Source: Pyramidobacter sp. YE332
GTDB taxonomy: Bacteria > Synergistota > Synergistia > Synergistales > Dethiosulfovibrionaceae
Assembly (NCBI RefSeq): GCF_033060595.1
Contig: NZ_CP133038.1
Location: forward strand, 2,418,001-2,482,000
Length of the DNA: 64,000 nucleotides
Direction of reading: 5' to 3'
Under the pieces are notes generated by a model. That model worked only from the letters and a program-made list of their open reading frames with translations. It was not told the DNA's origin and did not search any database. The position numbers and the translations under genes are program-made. Numbering within the stretch: the first letter of the stretch is position 1; every line of letters starts with the position of its first letter. Positions 35,058-42,966 of the stretch are shown here, piece after piece.

Positions 35058-35351
35058 ATGGAACTGAACTTGGCCGGCCCGGCGCTGGGCGCCGCCTCGC
35101 TGTTCATCATGGGAGCCTATTATCCCGTGGTGATCTGGGGCGAATACTGGTTTTCCGAGCGCGTCTGGCCGCTGTTTCTACTCGCCGGCGCGGCGCTGAT
35201 CGGAGCTTCGCTGTTTCTCAGCGGCACGGGCTGTTATCTGGCCGCTTTTACGGGGGCCGTCAACCTCTGGGCCATCGCCGAGATCAAGGAACAGGCGCGA
35301 CGCGTCCGCGACGGCAAATATCCGCGCAATCCCCGCCGTCGCTATGACTGA
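35058..35351 (+). CDS. DUF4491 small membrane protein (paralog 1)
   Basis: The 97-residue protein has three hydrophobic segments and the DUF4491 signature PVVIWGEYWFSERVWPLF, then NLWAIAEIKEQARRVRDG and a basic C-terminus NPRRRY. Function is unknown. A paralog at 45117 shares GEYWF/AEYWF, RVWPLF and the NPRRKY end. Unlike that copy it has no DUF4405 partner. It diverges from the PLP enzyme gene and is convergent with the NSS transporter. Confidence 0.85.
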   Translation: MELNLAGPALGAASLFIMGAYYPVVIWGEYWFSERVWPLFLLAGAALIGASLFLSGTGCYLAAFTGAVNLWAIAEIKEQARRVRDGKYPRNPRRRYD

Positions 35352-35380
35352 AAAAACGAAAAGGGCGGGGAAAGAAAAGG

Positions 35381-35421
35381 CCGGCATCGCGCTTGGAGTG
35401 CGCGATGCCGGTCCCCATATG
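35381..35421 (-). terminator. Terminator of the NSS transporter gene
   Basis: CCGGCATCGCGC pairs with GCGCGATGCCGG (35381-35411). Read on the minus strand it is followed by CCTTTTCTTT. Confidence 0.7.
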
Positions 35422-35446
35422 AACCCGAACGTTTTTCGAAGATCCC

Positions 35447-36910
35447 CTAGATGAGCCCGAAGTCCTGCAGCTGAGCCAGAAGCACCACGACGAGGATAAC
35501 GGGCACGATGACCTTGAAGCAGAGATCTACCAACCACTCAAAGCGGAGTTTCTTGCCAGGCGTGAGGGCCACTTCGTCGGCAATGACCTTCGTGCCCACA
35601 ACCCAGCCGAACATGACGCTCATGAGCAGAGAGCCGAGAGGCATCATCACGCCTTCGGAGAGCATATCGTAGAAGTCAAGCCAGCAGTCGAAGGCCACTG
35701 GAACCTTCGTGAGCCCCATCATCACGCCGGGGCTGTTCATCGCCGCGCCGCCGGCTACGTTGCTGCCCAGCCCGTCCAGCGCGACGGGGAAGCTCACGAC
35801 GAAGAGCACCGCCGCGAGGACAATGGTCGTTGTGGCGCGCGCGGGGGCCTTCCCCTTGCGGATCTGACGGTCAAGCAAGTAGGCTACGCAGACTTCAAGC
35901 AGGGACATCGAGGAGGAAATGGCGGCCAGGAACACCAGGAAATAGAAGAGGAATCCCACAAAGGAACCGCTGAAGCCTCCCATACCGGTCACGAAGACCT
36001 CGTGCAGAGACACGAAGAGCAGCGAGGGGCCGCCGGCAGGGGCAAGGCCGAAGGCAAAGCACGCCGGCATGACGACCATACCGGCCAGGACCGCGATGAT
36101 GGTGTCGGCCAGCGGGATGATGTACATCTCCCGGGAGAGATCCTGCTCCTTCGACAGGTAGGAACCGTAGGTGATCATGACTCCCATGCCGAGAGACAGA
36201 GAGAAGAACATCTGCCCTGCCGCCGTTTTCAAGACCTTGAAAAAGCCGATCTCAGGATCCGAGAATACCGCGAAGTTCGGCTTGAACATGAAGTCCAAAC
36301 CCTTTTCAGCGCCTGGGAAGGTGTAGACGTAAGCGGCCAGCCCGACGAGAATGATGGCAAGGGCGGGAATGGCGTACTTGTTGAAGCGCTCGATGCCGCT
36401 TTCGACGCCGCTCATGACGACCACGATGTTGAGGACCTGGAAGATCGCCAGATAGAGGAGCATGTCGGAGCCGCTGCAGATGAACTCTCCGAAGTAAGCG
36501 CCGCTTTTGATGTTCGCGAAATTCGCGCCCCCCGAGAACATCGATTCGACGAAAGCGACCATGTACTTCAAGACCATGCCGCCCAAGACGTTGTAAAAAG
36601 CGAGAATGATAAACGGCGAAGCCACGCCCAGATATCCCACCCAGGCGAACTTCTTCGAGAGAGCCTGATAGGCCTCCACGGCGCCCTTACCGGTCTTGCG
36701 TCCCAGGGCCAACTCTCCAAGCATAATGACAACGCCGACCAACAGGACCACTGCCAGGTACACGACCAGGAACGCCCCGCCGCCGCTTTTTCCCATCTTA
36801 TAGGGGAACCCCCAGAGGTTGCCCAAGCCAACGGCAGAACCGATCGCCGCCATCAAGAAGCCGAACTTGGACTTCCACTGCCCTCTTGCAACATCCTTCT
36901 CACGTGACAT
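35447..36910 (-). CDS. Neurotransmitter:sodium symporter family transporter
   Basis: This Na+-coupled amino-acid symporter has the LeuT fold. The 487-residue protein has the family signature near the start (FLMAAIGSAVGLGNLWGFPY), about eleven to twelve hydrophobic segments, and the unwound TM6 region around FFSLSLGMGVMITYGSYL. The likely substrate is a hydrophobic or aromatic amino acid, inferred from the family. I start at ATG 36910, nine bases after GGGAG, not at the ATG three codons upstream, which is too close to that site. Confidence 0.92.
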   Translation of the reverse strand: MSREKDVARGQWKSKFGFLMAAIGSAVGLGNLWGFPYKMGKSGGGAFLVVYLAVVLLVGVVIMLGELALGRKTGKGAVEAYQALSKKFAWVGYLGVASPFIILAFYNVLGGMVLKYMVAFVESMFSGGANFANIKSGAYFGEFICSGSDMLLYLAIFQVLNIVVVMSGVESGIERFNKYAIPALAIILVGLAAYVYTFPGAEKGLDFMFKPNFAVFSDPEIGFFKVLKTAAGQMFFSLSLGMGVMITYGSYLSKEQDLSREMYIIPLADTIIAVLAGMVVMPACFAFGLAPAGGPSLLFVSLHEVFVTGMGGFSGSFVGFLFYFLVFLAAISSSMSLLEVCVAYLLDRQIRKGKAPARATTTIVLAAVLFVVSFPVALDGLGSNVAGGAAMNSPGVMMGLTKVPVAFDCWLDFYDMLSEGVMMPLGSLLMSVMFGWVVGTKVIADEVALTPGKKLRFEWLVDLCFKVIVPVILVVVLLAQLQDFGLI

Positions 36911-36971
36911 TTTTCTCATCTCCCTTTTAAGAAATTACGGATGCCCTTTTTATACGGACAAATCCTACCAT

Positions 36972-37000
36972 ATTATACAAACTGAATATAAAAAAACCAA
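36972..37000 (-). promoter_or_regulatory. Promoter of the NSS transporter gene
   Basis: The minus strand shows TTGGTT (37000-36995), 17 bases, then TATAAT (36977-36972). IS30 copy 2 begins 31 bases upstream of the -35, so native upstream control may have been cut off. Confidence 0.65.
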
Positions 37001-37109
37001 CCATTTCCTTTTAATTATATTCAGAATAATTGAAATTCTTCAAGGTAAATGCAACGCAACATCCGGTACCCCGTTGCATTAAATCTGAATTAAAAGGAGC
37101 TTGCATTTA

Positions 37110-37989
37110 GGGCTTGTTTAAAAAACATTTCAGCTTGTATTATTTCAATAAAATAACACTGGCAGCGACAAGAACAAAAGCGAAAAACGAAGCGTCAAGT
37201 TTGTCATAGCGGGTGAAAATTCTACGGAACCATTTGATTTTCTGAAAGAAACATTCAACCAAGTGTCGTTCCTTGTAAACATGCTCATCTATAAACCACG
37301 GTTCGGGATTATCGCTCTTCGGCGGGATAGTGTAACTTCCCTCCCGAGAAGTAATGTACTCTCTGATGGCTTGCGAACCGTAAGCCTTATCGCCGATGAC
37401 GTTGCTCCCTCTGATTTCCGCTTGCCCGAGCAAGGACACGGCATGGCGGGAATCGTGGTCATTGCCGGGACTGAGCAGGAGCGCCAGCGGATTGCCTAAA
37501 CCATCTACTATCGCATGAATTTTCGTATTCTTGCCGCCTCTGGACATGCCAATCGCTTGAGCCCCTTTTTTCCCCCTTCCGGGGTTTTCCCTCTCCCGTT
37601 GGCACTTTGATGTACTTTGCAGGACGTGGAGTCGATAGAGAGATTTTCCATGTCGGCATCAGCGCTTAGGGCGGCAAAGATCGCCTCGAATATTCCCCGC
37701 TGTTTCCACAGCCTGAAACGTGCGTAAACTGCCTGCCATTTGCCGTAACGCTCCGGAAGATCTCTCCATGGCGCTCCACTTCTGGCAAGCCACAGAATCC
37801 CATTGATGATCCTGCGGTTATCGTATTTTGCCGGGCGTCCACGTTGACCTGATTTCGGGTGTTCGGGCGGCAGCATTCTCTTGATTCGATTCCACTCGCT
37901 GGAGGTCAGTTCATATCTTCTCTCTTCCATGAGAAAAGTTTAAGCGATTGGATCGATTTAGGCAACTTTGACGTTTTTTAAACAAGCCC
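37110..37989 (-). mobile_element. IS5-family (IS427-type) insertion sequence nested in IS30
   Basis: The 880-bp element has perfect 17-bp terminal inverted repeats GGGCTTGTTTAAAAAAC and a TA target duplication (37108-37109, 37990-37991). Removing it and one TA restores the exact IS30 sequence seen in copy 1 (TTGCATTTAGTCTGAATT), which proves the boundaries. Confidence 0.95.
37140..37930 (-). CDS. IS5/IS427-type transposase, two frames joined by -1 frameshift
   Basis: ORF A (37508-37930) has the DUF4096-like N-terminal domain (MEERRYELTSSEWNRIKRML, RSGAPWRDLPERYG) and the first catalytic Asp in SIDSTSCKVH. ORF B (ending 37140) has GDKAYGSQAIRE and ERHLVECFFQKIKWFRR with the second Asp and Glu. 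The frames meet at A AAA AAG (37571-37565), a canonical -1 slippery heptamer in the right phase. Slipping yields KKGAQAIGMSRGGKNTK, the joined sequence expected for the group. The element therefore looks functional. Confidence 0.9.
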
Positions 37990-38052
37990 TAGTCTGAATT
38001 GATGAAAGACCTTTCTTACGAGACAACAGATCTCGGAAAGGAGTTCATCATC

Positions 38053-39345
38053 ATGAACAAACATTTGACTCTGGCTGAAAGAAAAGCCATTGAAAGCGCC
38101 CTCAACCGGCGAGAATCTCTCAGAAGTATTGCCTCAACAGTTCTGAAGTCGCCGAGTACGATCTCCAGAGAGATCAGAAAACATGCAGAGACTGTCTTCA
38201 AAGGCTGTTATGGCCGGACAGCAAACTGCTGCCTTCACCGGTATGACTGCTCCGTTACTTCCCTTTGTAACACCTCTCCGAAATGCCGTTCACTGTGTTT
38301 CCGGTGCTCAAGATGTAATACGATGTGTCCTGACTTTAAGGAGGAGGTCTGCCCGCAGCTTTCGGTTCCTCCGTATGTCTGTAACGGCTGCCCCAACCGT
38401 CACCGCTGCACTTTAAAAAAACGGATCTATTCTGCTAAATCTGCAAATGACTCTTACGAGAAAACTTTGCATGAGGCTCGTGAAGGCTTCAATATCTCCG
38501 ATGCCGAGCTTGCAGATATTGATTCTTTTTTCTCTCCTCTCATCAAACAGGGGCAGTCTCTCTATCATATTATCCGTAATAATCGAGATACTGTTCCCTG
38601 TTCTGAAAGTACCGCCAGACGGCTCCTGCTTTCGGGTATTTTAGAGGCACGGAAAATAGACTTGCCCCGAGCTGTCCGTTTTAAGAAGAGAAAGGGAAAA
38701 AGAAATAACATGAAGGTGGATAAAAAATGTCGTGAAGGCCGTACCTACAATGATTTTCTCTCTTTTTCGGAGAAACATCCGGACATGCTTATTACCGAAA
38801 TCGACAGTGTCGTTGGCACCGCAGGAGGAAAAGTTCTTCTGACTGTCATCTTAAGAAACTGCAACTTTATGCTGGCTTTTTTGAGAGATAAAAATACTGC
38901 TCAATCTGTTGAGCAGATTTTTACAATGCTCTTCACTCTTCTGGGCAGGAAACGCTATAAGTCCATGTTTCAGGTCCTTCTTGCTGACAACGGTACAGAG
39001 TTTTCCAATCCGACGGCTATCGAAAAAGGTCCGGACGGAGAAAGAAAATCATATATGTTCTATTGCAATCCACAAGCACCGCAGGAAAAACCGAAGGTTG
39101 AAAATAATCATACTCTCATTCGAAGGATCCTTCCCAAGGGAACAACTTTCGACAATTTATCCCAAACTGATATCAACCTGATGATGTCTCATATAAACTC
39201 ATACGGGAGGAAAAAATTTAACGGAAAATCTCCTGCAGAGATCTTTATCAACCTGTATGGCGAGGACGTATTGCATTTACTCGGACTCGAACTTATTCCG
39301 CCACAGGATATCTGTTTAAAGCGGACTCTTCTCGCCGGTAAATAA
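38053..39345 (+). CDS. IS30-family transposase, intact
   Basis: The 430-residue protein has an N-terminal helix-turn-helix (ERKAIESALNRRESLRSIA), a middle region with about fourteen cysteines (CCLHRYDC, CFRCSRCNTMC, CPQLSVPPYVCNGC) likely to bind zinc, and the DDE core EIDSVVG, LLADNGTEF and KPKVENNH. AAAGGAG precedes the ATG. The nested IS5 element separates it from its own left end, so this copy may not be able to move normally, although it can still supply transposase. Confidence 0.93.
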   Translation: MNKHLTLAERKAIESALNRRESLRSIASTVLKSPSTISREIRKHAETVFKGCYGRTANCCLHRYDCSVTSLCNTSPKCRSLCFRCSRCNTMCPDFKEEVCPQLSVPPYVCNGCPNRHRCTLKKRIYSAKSANDSYEKTLHEAREGFNISDAELADIDSFFSPLIKQGQSLYHIIRNNRDTVPCSESTARRLLLSGILEARKIDLPRAVRFKKRKGKRNNMKVDKKCREGRTYNDFLSFSEKHPDMLITEIDSVVGTAGGKVLLTVILRNCNFMLAFLRDKNTAQSVEQIFTMLFTLLGRKRYKSMFQVLLADNGTEFSNPTAIEKGPDGERKSYMFYCNPQAPQEKPKVENNHTLIRRILPKGTTFDNLSQTDINLMMSHINSYGRKKFNGKSPAEIFINLYGEDVLHLLGLELIPPQDICLKRTLLAGK

Positions 39346-39614
39346 CGGCTCCTTTTTAATTTCTTGATTGCATTAACTCTGAACTGAAAATTTTGCTTTC
39401 AGTTGAGGGTCACTTTTGTATGCTCTTTTTTCGGACAATTTCCTCGTAACAGCTTTTCATCCCCTTGAATTTGTTCCGTTAGCGCAATCTTGATCGTTAT
39501 TATGTGTTCGTAATGACTGCTTGCTGCTTTTGTCCTGTCAAAGTAAATGCAACCCCGTCGCATTTACTTTGACGAGGTTGCATTTACTCTGAAAATTTAC
39601 CTTCAGAATAAAAT

Positions 39615-39880
39615 ACTTTAATTAATAACATTTCACATTAAGTTTATGCTGCACGTAAAACAGAAACGGTCCTATGTCTGCAACAAATTGAGAAGCGGCA
39701 TAAACCATCAGCTCAAACCCCCGTTTTGATATTGAACCAAACACGTTTGTTTATGAATCTCGCTTTCAGCGCCGGATCAATGGAGAGAAGAATGAACAGG
39801 CCCACTGCCTCTTCTATCGGATCTCCCTCGCAGCACCCGGCAAACTATGTCGATACTTTCTATCAAGAATCAGAATGATA
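39615..39880 (-). repeat. Intergenic stretch with dispersed repeat copy C
   Basis: Read on the minus strand, 39879-39821 (TCATTCTGATTCTTGATAG, CATAGTTT, GCTGCGAGGGAGATC) matches the left half of copy B and the end of copy A. The other end of the element is not recognisable; it may have decayed or been rearranged when IS30 copy 2 inserted alongside. The remaining 39615-39820 shows no gene. Confidence 0.5.
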
Positions 39881-39888
39881 AAGCCCCC

Positions 39889-39928
39889 AAAAAAACAGAC
39901 CGGCCCCGCAGGGTCGGCCTGGTTTTTT
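39889..39928 (-). terminator. Terminator of the folate transporter gene
   Basis: On the minus strand a GC stem (AGGCCGACCC with GGGGCCGGTCT) overlapping the stop codon is followed by GTTTTTTT. Confidence 0.6.
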
Positions 39929-40523
39929 ATGTACGTCCTGAAAAACGCCCGCCGAAAAGCGGCAGGATCGCGCGCTCGACGGTCTTCAGCAGCAGATAGG
40001 TGACCAGCACGTCGCCGGGCAGGCAGATCAGGTTGGTCATGGCGCGCGCGGGGAAAATGGCCCACACGGCTTTTTTGTAGAGGATCACGAGCCACAGCGT
40101 GTTGCAGCCGAGGTTGACGATCAGCTTGACGAGCAGATGGGCGACGAACACGCGCGTCACCGTGAGCGGGCGGCGGTACAGTATCGTGCCGTAAATCACG
40201 CCGGCCAGAACGGCGCTGAGCGTGAAACCCGGAAAGTAAACGCCCTCGGGTTTGATCATGAACTTGATCACTTCCAGCGCGCCGGAGAACAAAGCCCCCG
40301 CGGCGGGGCCGAAGAGGTAGTCGACCACTTGGTTCGGGAAGCCCGACAGGCCGATCCTCAGATACGGCCCAAGGGAAATGGTGGCCACGGCGCGGAGGAT
40401 CACGGCCAGCGCGCACATGACGCCGCAGAACGCCACCACGCGGATGGAACGGAACTCGCGCAGCGAAGCGAGCCAACGGTTTTCGCCAGCGCCCAACGAA
40501 CGCGGATTGCCTGATGTCATCAT
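39927..40523 (-). CDS. folT: Folate-family ECF transporter S component
   Basis: This is the membrane substrate-binding subunit of an energy-coupling factor importer. The 198-residue protein has about six hydrophobic segments and family features (GPYLRIGLSGFPNQVVDYLFGP, GVYFPGFTLSAVLAGVIYG). The tetrahydrofolate riboswitch directly upstream supports folate as ligand. The shared EcfA/A'/T module is not in the window. The first of two tandem ATGs (40523) follows AAGGAGG by nine bases, and that ribosome site is part of a sequestering stem. Confidence 0.9.
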   Translation of the reverse strand: MMTSGNPRSLGAGENRWLASLREFRSIRVVAFCGVMCALAVILRAVATISLGPYLRIGLSGFPNQVVDYLFGPAAGALFSGALEVIKFMIKPEGVYFPGFTLSAVLAGVIYGTILYRRPLTVTRVFVAHLLVKLIVNLGCNTLWLVILYKKAVWAIFPARAMTNLICLPGDVLVTYLLLKTVERAILPLFGGRFSGRT

Positions 40524-40530
40524 ACAAAAG

Positions 40531-40732
40531 CGCCTCCTTCGCAGTAATTTCCTCTTACTACATAAGGAGGCGGACTCGCCCGATATGCAGCAGCGGGATG
40601 CAAAACCCGACACCGCAAGCCCGGAAGGCTTTTCGTCCAGCTGTCAACTCCCCGTTCAGCCGGCACTTGACGCATCGGTTTTTACTCTGCTTTGAGATGC
40701 CTCTATTATAATCGCCGTTTTGGACAATGCAA
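40531..40732 (-). ncRNA. Tetrahydrofolate (THF) riboswitch with promoter and RBS-sequestering stem
   Basis: On the minus strand the aptamer (40690-40587) has the THF-I core: GCAGAGTA, GCGTCAAGTGCCGG, GAACGGGGAGTTGAC, GACGAAAAG, GCGGTG, TTTTGCATCCCGCTGC, with GCAG/CTGC closing P1. Downstream, GCCTCCTT (40571-40564) can pair perfectly with the ribosome site AAGGAGGC of the S-component gene, so control is probably translational. The promoter is TTGCAT (40732-40727), 16 bases, TATAAT (40710-40705). Confidence 0.88.
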
Positions 40733-40835
40733 GACTCTTTTCGGAAAACGGCCGGCGTGCTACCATAATCACGGAAGAAAATCGTCAGCTCCGGCTTTCC
40801 ACGGGCGAGGACTGGCGCAAAAAGGCGGAAACGTC

Positions 40836-41863
40836 ATGAAAAGAATTCTCAGTTTTGCAGCCGTCGCCCTATTGGCGCTGGGGGGATGGATCGGCTGGAA
40901 CCAATTCGCAAAAACTCGGAAGCACAGCGTGAGCTTCTACGCCATGGACACGCCGATCACGCTGACGGCGTACGGGCCCCGCGGCAAGAGGGCGCTGTCG
41001 CTGGCCCGCGCGCGCGTCAAACAGATCGAAAGCAAGCTGTCCGTCACCGATCCGCGCAGCGACGTCGGCCGCCTCAACGCCGCCGGCGGCGCGCCGGTAC
41101 AGGTCGGCGAAGACGCGGCAGCGCTGACGGCCTTCGCGCTGCGCATGAACGCCCTGACGGACGGCGCGTTCGACCCCACGCTCTATCCCGCGCTGCGCGC
41201 CTGGGGCTTCACGACGGAGGAACGCCGCGTGCCCGAAGCCGCCGAATTGGCGGAACTGCTCAAACTCGCCGGCGCGGAGCGCGTCCACCTCTCTGGACGA
41301 ACGCTGCGCCTCGACGAAGGCAGCATGCTCGACCTCGGCGCCGTCGGCAAAGGATTCGCCGGCGACGAAGCGCTGGCCGCCATGGCCGCCGCGGGCGTTG
41401 AATCGGCGCTGGTCAACCTGGGCGGCAACGTGCAGACGCTAGGGGTGCGCCCCGACGGCCAAAGATGGCGCATCGGCATCAAGTCCCCGACGGCGGCCTG
41501 ATCGGCGTGCTGCGCACGGCGGCGGAGGCCGTCGTCACTTCCGGCGGCTACGAACGTTTCTTCACCGGCCCCGACGGCCAGATCTACTGGCACATCCTCG
41601 ATCCGCGCACGGGCGCCCCGGCGCGCAGCGGCGTGATCTCCGCCACGGCTGTCGGCCCCGAAGGCAGAATCTGCGACGCGATGTCCACGGCGTACTTCGT
41701 CATGGGCGCGGAAAAAACCGCCGCGTTTTGGAAAGAACACGGCAGTCCCGGCTTCGTGCTGCTCGCCGAAGACGGCGAACTGTGGGTCAGCGAGGATCTG
41801 AACGCGCGCTTCGCCGTCGATCCCGCTTACGCGGACGCGAAAGTAACGGTGGTGCGGCGATGA
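40836..41863 (+). pseudogene. apbE: FAD:protein FMN transferase ApbE, frameshifted
   Basis: ApbE attaches FMN to Thr/Ser of exported flavoproteins. The first frame (40836-41501) has an N-terminal membrane anchor, FYAMDTPITLTAYG, DPRSDVGRLNAAGG, and DLGAVGKGFAGDEAL with NLGGNVQTLG. The second frame (to 41863) resumes as VPDGGLIGVLRTAAEAVVTSGGYERFF and HILDPRTGAP, so nothing but the frame is lost. The break is at CCCC 41485-41488 and is restored by one added base. It may be a real mutation or a sequencing error. The stop overlaps the next gene in ATGA. Confidence 0.88.
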
Positions 41864-42219
41864 AAAAATTCATCCCCGCCGCCCTGCTGCTCCTGATCGG
41901 CTGGTGCCTGTGGCGCTGGTTCGCGCCGCCCGGCCGGATCGTCGAGATCGTGCAACGCGGCAAAGTGATCGCCCGCCTCGACCTGAGCCGCGAAACGGGT
42001 TCGCGCACCATCAACATCCGCGCTCCCGGCGGCGGTTATAACCGCCTGCTCGTCGAACGGGGACGCGTCAAAGTGCTGTGCGCCGACTGTCCGGGACAGG
42101 ACTGCGTAAGAATGGGCTGGCTGCGCTCGGCCTCGCTGCCGCTGATCTGCCTGCCGCACGGACTGACGGTGCGTTACGCGCCGCGCAGCGAGGGCGAGCT
42201 CGACAGTCTGTCGCAATAG
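41860..42219 (+). CDS. NusG domain II-containing small protein
   Basis: The 119-residue product has one N-terminal membrane helix (IPAALLLLIGWCLWRW) and an extracytoplasmic NusG_II-type beta domain with VLCADCPGQDCVRMGWL and LPLICLPHGLTVRY. The CADC and C-x-P cysteines suggest metal or redox binding. Genes of this family regularly sit between apbE and a Gx transporter, as here (4-base overlap upstream, 9-base gap downstream), and a role in a membrane redox or quinone pathway is often assumed, but not shown. Confidence 0.85.
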   Translation: MKKFIPAALLLLIGWCLWRWFAPPGRIVEIVQRGKVIARLDLSRETGSRTINIRAPGGGYNRLLVERGRVKVLCADCPGQDCVRMGWLRSASLPLICLPHGLTVRYAPRSEGELDSLSQ

Positions 42220-42228
42220 GAGGGAAAG

Positions 42229-42759
42229 ATGAACACGAAAAACTTCGCCCGACTGGCGCTGCTCACGGCGCTGTCGCTGATCCTCTTCGCCGCCGAGATG
42301 GCTCTGCCCGCGCCCATCCCCGTGCCCGGCGCCAAGCTGGGGCTGGCCAACGTCGTCACTGTCTGGGCGCTCTACCACTGCACCGCTCGCGAAACGTTGC
42401 TGGTGCTGCTGGCCCGCATTTTGCTCGGCGCGCTGCTCACCGGCAATGCGGCCGCACTGATCTTCAGCCTGTCGGGCGGAATGCTCTGTTTGGCCGGCAC
42501 GCTGCCGCTGCGCCGCGTCATCCCGGAACGTCGCCTGTGGCTGTGCAGCGCCGCCGGCGGCGCGCTGCACAACGTCGGGCAGCTGGCGGCCGCCATTGCC
42601 GTGACGCAGACCGCGGGGCTGCTCTCCTACCTGCCGTTTCTGCTGGTCAGCGGCATCGTCTGCGGTTCGCTGACGGGACAGATCGCCCAGCAGACCTCTG
42701 CGCGGCTGCGCTATTACCGTACGCGCGACCGCGACGATCTGCCGGCGCAGAATCTTTGA
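42229..42759 (+). CDS. Gx transporter family protein (Hpre_diP_synt_I)
   Basis: This 176-residue membrane protein has five to six hydrophobic segments and the family motif LPAPIPVPGAKLGLANVVTV. It is often misnamed heptaprenyl diphosphate synthase component I; the fold is that of an ECF-type S component. It is the last gene of the apbE-NusG_II-Gx unit. GGAGG lies seven bases before its ATG. IS110 sequence begins somewhere in the 200 bases that follow. Confidence 0.85.
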   Translation: MNTKNFARLALLTALSLILFAAEMALPAPIPVPGAKLGLANVVTVWALYHCTARETLLVLLARILLGALLTGNAAALIFSLSGGMLCLAGTLPLRRVIPERRLWLCSAAGGALHNVGQLAAAIAVTQTAGLLSYLPFLLVSGIVCGSLTGQIAQQTSARLRYYRTRDRDDLPAQNL

Positions 42760-42966
42760 CCGCAGGCTTCTGATTCACAAGGAGACCAGCTATTAAAAGT
42801 CAAGTAGGAAATTCGAGCTCATGCCCGAAGTATTTCTAGCCGGTTGCCCGCGTGAAAAAGCCAAAGCGCCCCTGAAAACGGCATATTGGACAGAACTCAG
42901 ACAAAACAAGCACGCGAACGAGCTCACACGGAAGCGACACGAGCAGGGAACCCCGCGGGAACAGGA
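42760..42966 (-). other. Non-coding stretch downstream of the IS110 transposase
   Basis: This holds the distal end of the IS110-family element, but the boundary cannot be set because the family lacks long terminal inverted repeats. No gene or terminator that I can support is visible. Confidence 0.4.

Larger units (their letters stand above)
37031..39601 (+). mobile_element. IS30-family insertion sequence, copy 2, split by IS5-type element
   Basis: This is the same element as at 15979-17666. Without the nested 880-bp element and its TA duplication it is 1689 bp, one base longer than copy 1, and it has the intact transposase. The flanks carry a near-perfect duplication: TTCAGAATAAT before (37020-37030) and TTCAGAATAAAAT after (39602-39614), i.e. 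13 bp with two A missing on the left. The nested insertion lies between the left end and the transposase start. Confidence 0.88.

Noticed and set aside
37140-37930. Two IS5-type frames as a broken transposase
   Set aside because: The A AAA AAG site in the correct phase joins them by programmed -1 frameshifting, so I treat them as one functional gene.
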